Shown in pieces: positions 61,047 to 64,000 of a stretch of 64,000 bases of DNA. The position numbers were made by a program, and so were the translations under genes. Source of the stretch: Euwallacea fornicatus (taxonomy: Eukaryota; Arthropoda; Insecta; Coleoptera; Curculionidae); NCBI RefSeq assembly GCF_040115645.1, contig NC_089547.1, positions 3,596,001 through 3,660,000 of the forward strand, in the 5' to 3' direction. Within the stretch, counting starts at the first letter, position 1. Every line of letters begins with the position of its first letter. The notes under the pieces were generated by a model that was given only the letters and a program-made list of their open reading frames with translations, had not been told where the DNA came from and ran no database searches.

Positions 61047-64000
61047 TCCGTGCAGCAGTGTGAGCGCTGTATCTGGTATTTCGGCTGCCGTAGGCAGCAC
61101 TAGGAGGAACGTCTTCAATTAAAAGGAGCGTTGATAACCAGTTTATATTAACCCATCAACGAAAATATTTTACGAAGCGAATCCACATATGTCGTCAAAG
61201 ACAAGCAGTTAACAGTTTATGAGCGTTTTTGACCCACTTCGGGATATCATCAATGGGAATTGATTGTGCAAATACGGATGTGTGGATTATTATGTCTTGC
61301 AAACGTGGCTTTTCATAGTAACCACACTTTAGAGAAGTTACGTAACCCACATAGAACGCCTGGCTTAAGAGACCATGAGGCATAAAGGGCATGTTGCCGT
61401 AAATCGAATAAAAAAAATTAGCACCTCTCACCGCATTTCACGTGGGAGCAATAATGATGATAGACCGTACCTTTCAGACTTCCTTTAATGGGCTCTTGTC
61501 TGCAGCATAAACGTATCATTTAGGGACAAGATGTGGTACACCATGGTACAATATTGCTTTGTTTTATAATAAGGCGGATGCACGAAATTACCACGTCCAT
61601 CTATTAAACACCTACTACCTTTCACCTCCCGATCGTTCGGTTCTTGCCTTCAATGAGTCCCATGATATGCCTCAATATCGACGTACCACGTAAGCGCCCT
61701 CACGCTTACGATGGATTTTTTCACGTATTAATTTACTTCTATTTATTTTTTCAGAGGTTTTATTGCCGACCTGCTTTAACAGTTAAATGGCGTAAAAATA
61801 ACCACTGATAAATTACCTACCAACAGGTGATAATGAGCTTGAAATACTCACATTACTCGAGGTCTCCGTGTGAAAACTGGAATATTTATTAGCACCATCA
61901 TATAAACACCGATTAACTATTAATTATAAAAATATTGGGATAAATGGTAAAGGTACATCTAACGATATTTAAATTGGCGATGATGGAGGATTATTTGCGT
62001 GTGCCTCGGGCAAAGAGTGCCGAAACCGTCAGCGGAGCTCGCTTGGGGCCTCGTAATAGATTCATTTTGATTAATTAAAACATATGGGAATGCAGTTTTC
62101 AATCTGTCCACAGAAGCACTTAGAACCAAAAGTTTTTCTTCTAAACGTTACTTCAGCGAAAATAGCGAATTCTTGTTTATGTGATAGCTAATCGCGCATT
62201 CCTCCTATGTGGGAAACTCGGCGGTGGTGTGGAAATGCGGATATTACAGCTCTAGGCGAATTGCAGTAACAATAACAGGTAAATGTTCCTGCAGCCTTCC
62301 CCTGCAGCCTCGATCAACCTCTCTTTTTCGACCACCTGTTTCGGGATAGGAGATGTACTCCATGAAAATGGTCCCCTGTGTTCATGCGCGTCCCTCCTCT
62401 GCAAAACGCATTTAGGGCAGAACTATCACTCTGTGGATTTTTACGATGAATCGAGAAATGCACGCCTTTTCACGGTGCTCCAAATTGGAGTTAAACAATT
62501 AGAGCCTCTGGAAGTTCCAGATAAAGAGGCGTTCAAAATTAGCACTCAGCGTCTCAAAAGAAAAGCACTTTAGACATGGACGCTCTGGCCGGTTTTGCTG
62601 TAAACGCCCGGAATATTGATGATATATGAATGATGATTAATGAAAACTTTCATCTTGCAGAGGATGATTTTTTAGCGTTTATCAAGCTAAACTTGCTATT
62701 ACTAATCCACTCTAAGACGAATCACTTTGCTCCGAAGGTTTTGGTCTTATTTCCGCACGTTCAATCACTTACTTCTCGTAATTAACCGTTTTATCTCAAA
62801 GATTAATTGAAAACATGGGAATTATTACTCATCAAGCGAATGTACGAGCCGCCCTGAAATTAGTTTTTTTTGCGCTCCTAGTAAACGTCACTTTATAGCT
62901 GACAATTAAAAGCTGCCTTTATGCACGCATCGGAATACATTACACGAAACGAAAAGTCACAATGGCAATCAGGTAATCAGATAGACGATCAGATATTACC
63001 TTTCAGAAGGCCCCTGAAACTCAATCCATCACGTGTTGTTACGCTTATGACGTTACTAGTACAGACATGCTGACATCCCCGACATGTTATGTTATATATC
63101 GTTATGACGTCACGTAGTTTTTACCCTCTTAGCGCACCGAACAAAAAATGGTGGGTATCATGTTGCCACCTCAACGTGACAAATGGGCTCCATTCTTTGT
63201 CCGGGCGGAATGAATTTTCTAATAGATTTTATGATAATTAAAGTAGATTTTGAGTAATGCTCTTGGCCGATAATGGGTCTTTCTCTAATTAGTTCGTGGA
63301 TTCTAGGGCGATTTATTATACAGCTGGACTGGTTCTTGGACCTTTCACATTTTACTCGTAGGAAGTTAACAGCTTGTCGATTTTGGTGTCAAGTGCAAGA
63401 CATAAATTCGGGACATAACGGATTTAAACAGGATCATGTTGCCAGACAACGTGGCAACCATCAGCCTAACGGCGACCACACATCCGACTTTTAAAACTCC
63501 CAGTTCCACTTCAGTTGCGTCCCACTTTATTATATCATAATATTCCGGGAATTTCTATATGTCACCGAGAAATGCCATCATAAAACATGCTTTGCGTCGC
63601 TAGCTATTTTAAATTTAGGTCAGCGAAGACATATTTATCCAGACCAGCACAATACTGGTTAGCGGTCACAATTGGTGTAGAGGTGGTACATGCGGATGTC
63701 TCCAATAGATATGTATGTGAAACGCTCTGTCATACTCGCGCTCGTTACGGTATGGGGGGCACGTGGTGTCGTGTCGTCGTCACATGATCATCGATTTTTA
63801 TTTACCTCCTTAATATCATTGGTTAAACGGGTCCGGAGACGGACGTCTCGGTGGGTGTCAAATCGAGCGATCCAGCTGGCCATCCAATTGAACCTTTTCT
63901 CCTCACTCACATGTTGTTATGGAGAAATGAGTTCCGTGCTGCTGATATAACCCGTGCGTCGCTATGTTATGCGAACGTGCATAGAATCAGAGGTAATTTT

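Larger units (their letters stand above)
47532..64000. other. Non-coding right flank, probable first integrin intron
   Basis: No exon is supported in this 16.5-kb stretch. The integrin needs an upstream exon ending in phase 2 and carrying its signal peptide and a FGYS-type blade-1 motif. I scanned the minus strand for that motif and found no convincing match, so the exon is either diverged here or beyond 64000. Named contents are given separately: a purine-rich repeat, two candidate spliced segments, a Tc1 remnant and two MITEs. The remaining short open frames look like chance. Confidence 0.5.

Noticed and set aside
62283..62573. 96-codon plus frame near the right edge
   Set aside because: The second half looks moderately protein-like, but I see no family, acceptor or donor, and the start follows a splice-like CAGGTAAATG by coincidence of position only.

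Overview
This is an AT-rich piece of an insect nuclear genome. The genes are split by short GT-AG introns and have AATAAA signals. Their products (Robo, a laminin-type integrin alpha, a kraken-like hydrolase, RRP40, CHMP6/Vps20, TXNDC9) and the many degenerate Tc1/mariner fragments with CAGGGTG-type ends all fit an insect. A beetle is my guess, but the window alone does not prove it. All exon limits were placed by eye from open frames, splice consensus and phase agreement between neighbouring exons.

Layout. 1-13.3 kb: large intron upstream of the first visible exon of a plus-strand Robo gene, with a MITE and a Tc1 remnant. 13.3-17.0 kb: Ig2 to the C-terminus of a Robo2/3-type axon-guidance receptor in five exons; Ig1 and the signal peptide lie left of the window. 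17.5-24 kb: mostly non-coding, with two transposase remnants and an isolated minus-strand first exon encoding a signal/anchor peptide (23.03-23.13 kb). 24.2-25.2 kb: last three exons of an unrecognised plus-strand gene. 25.2-27 kb: divergent tandem repeats and a hairpin element. 27.0-34.4 kb: compact housekeeping cluster. This holds a kraken/SERHL-like hydrolase (minus, 7 exons), RRP40 (minus, 1 exon), CHMP6 (plus, 5 exons; divergent from RRP40 across 326 bp) and TXNDC9 (minus, 3 exons; convergent with CHMP6). 36.8-47.5 kb: thirteen exons of an alphaPS1 (mew)-like integrin on the minus strand, from the end of propeller blade 1 to the GFFKR tail. Its first exon(s) were not found. 47.5-64 kb: non-coding as far as I can see, probably the first integrin intron and/or flanking DNA, with three MITE-like elements, a Tc1 remnant and a purine-rich codon-like repeat.

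Functional links. Robo and the integrin are both cell-surface guidance/adhesion receptors with long 5' introns. The four genes between them act in separate basic processes: RNA exosome, ESCRT-III, chaperonin co-factor and lipid/ester hydrolase. Nothing here looks like an operon or a transferred cassette. I found no CRISPR array, rRNA, convincing tRNA or viral gene. The most useful leads are the unrecognised 3-exon gene, the orphan signal-peptide exon, a candidate 21-nt cassette microexon in the integrin, and the well-preserved long-inverted-repeat elements.
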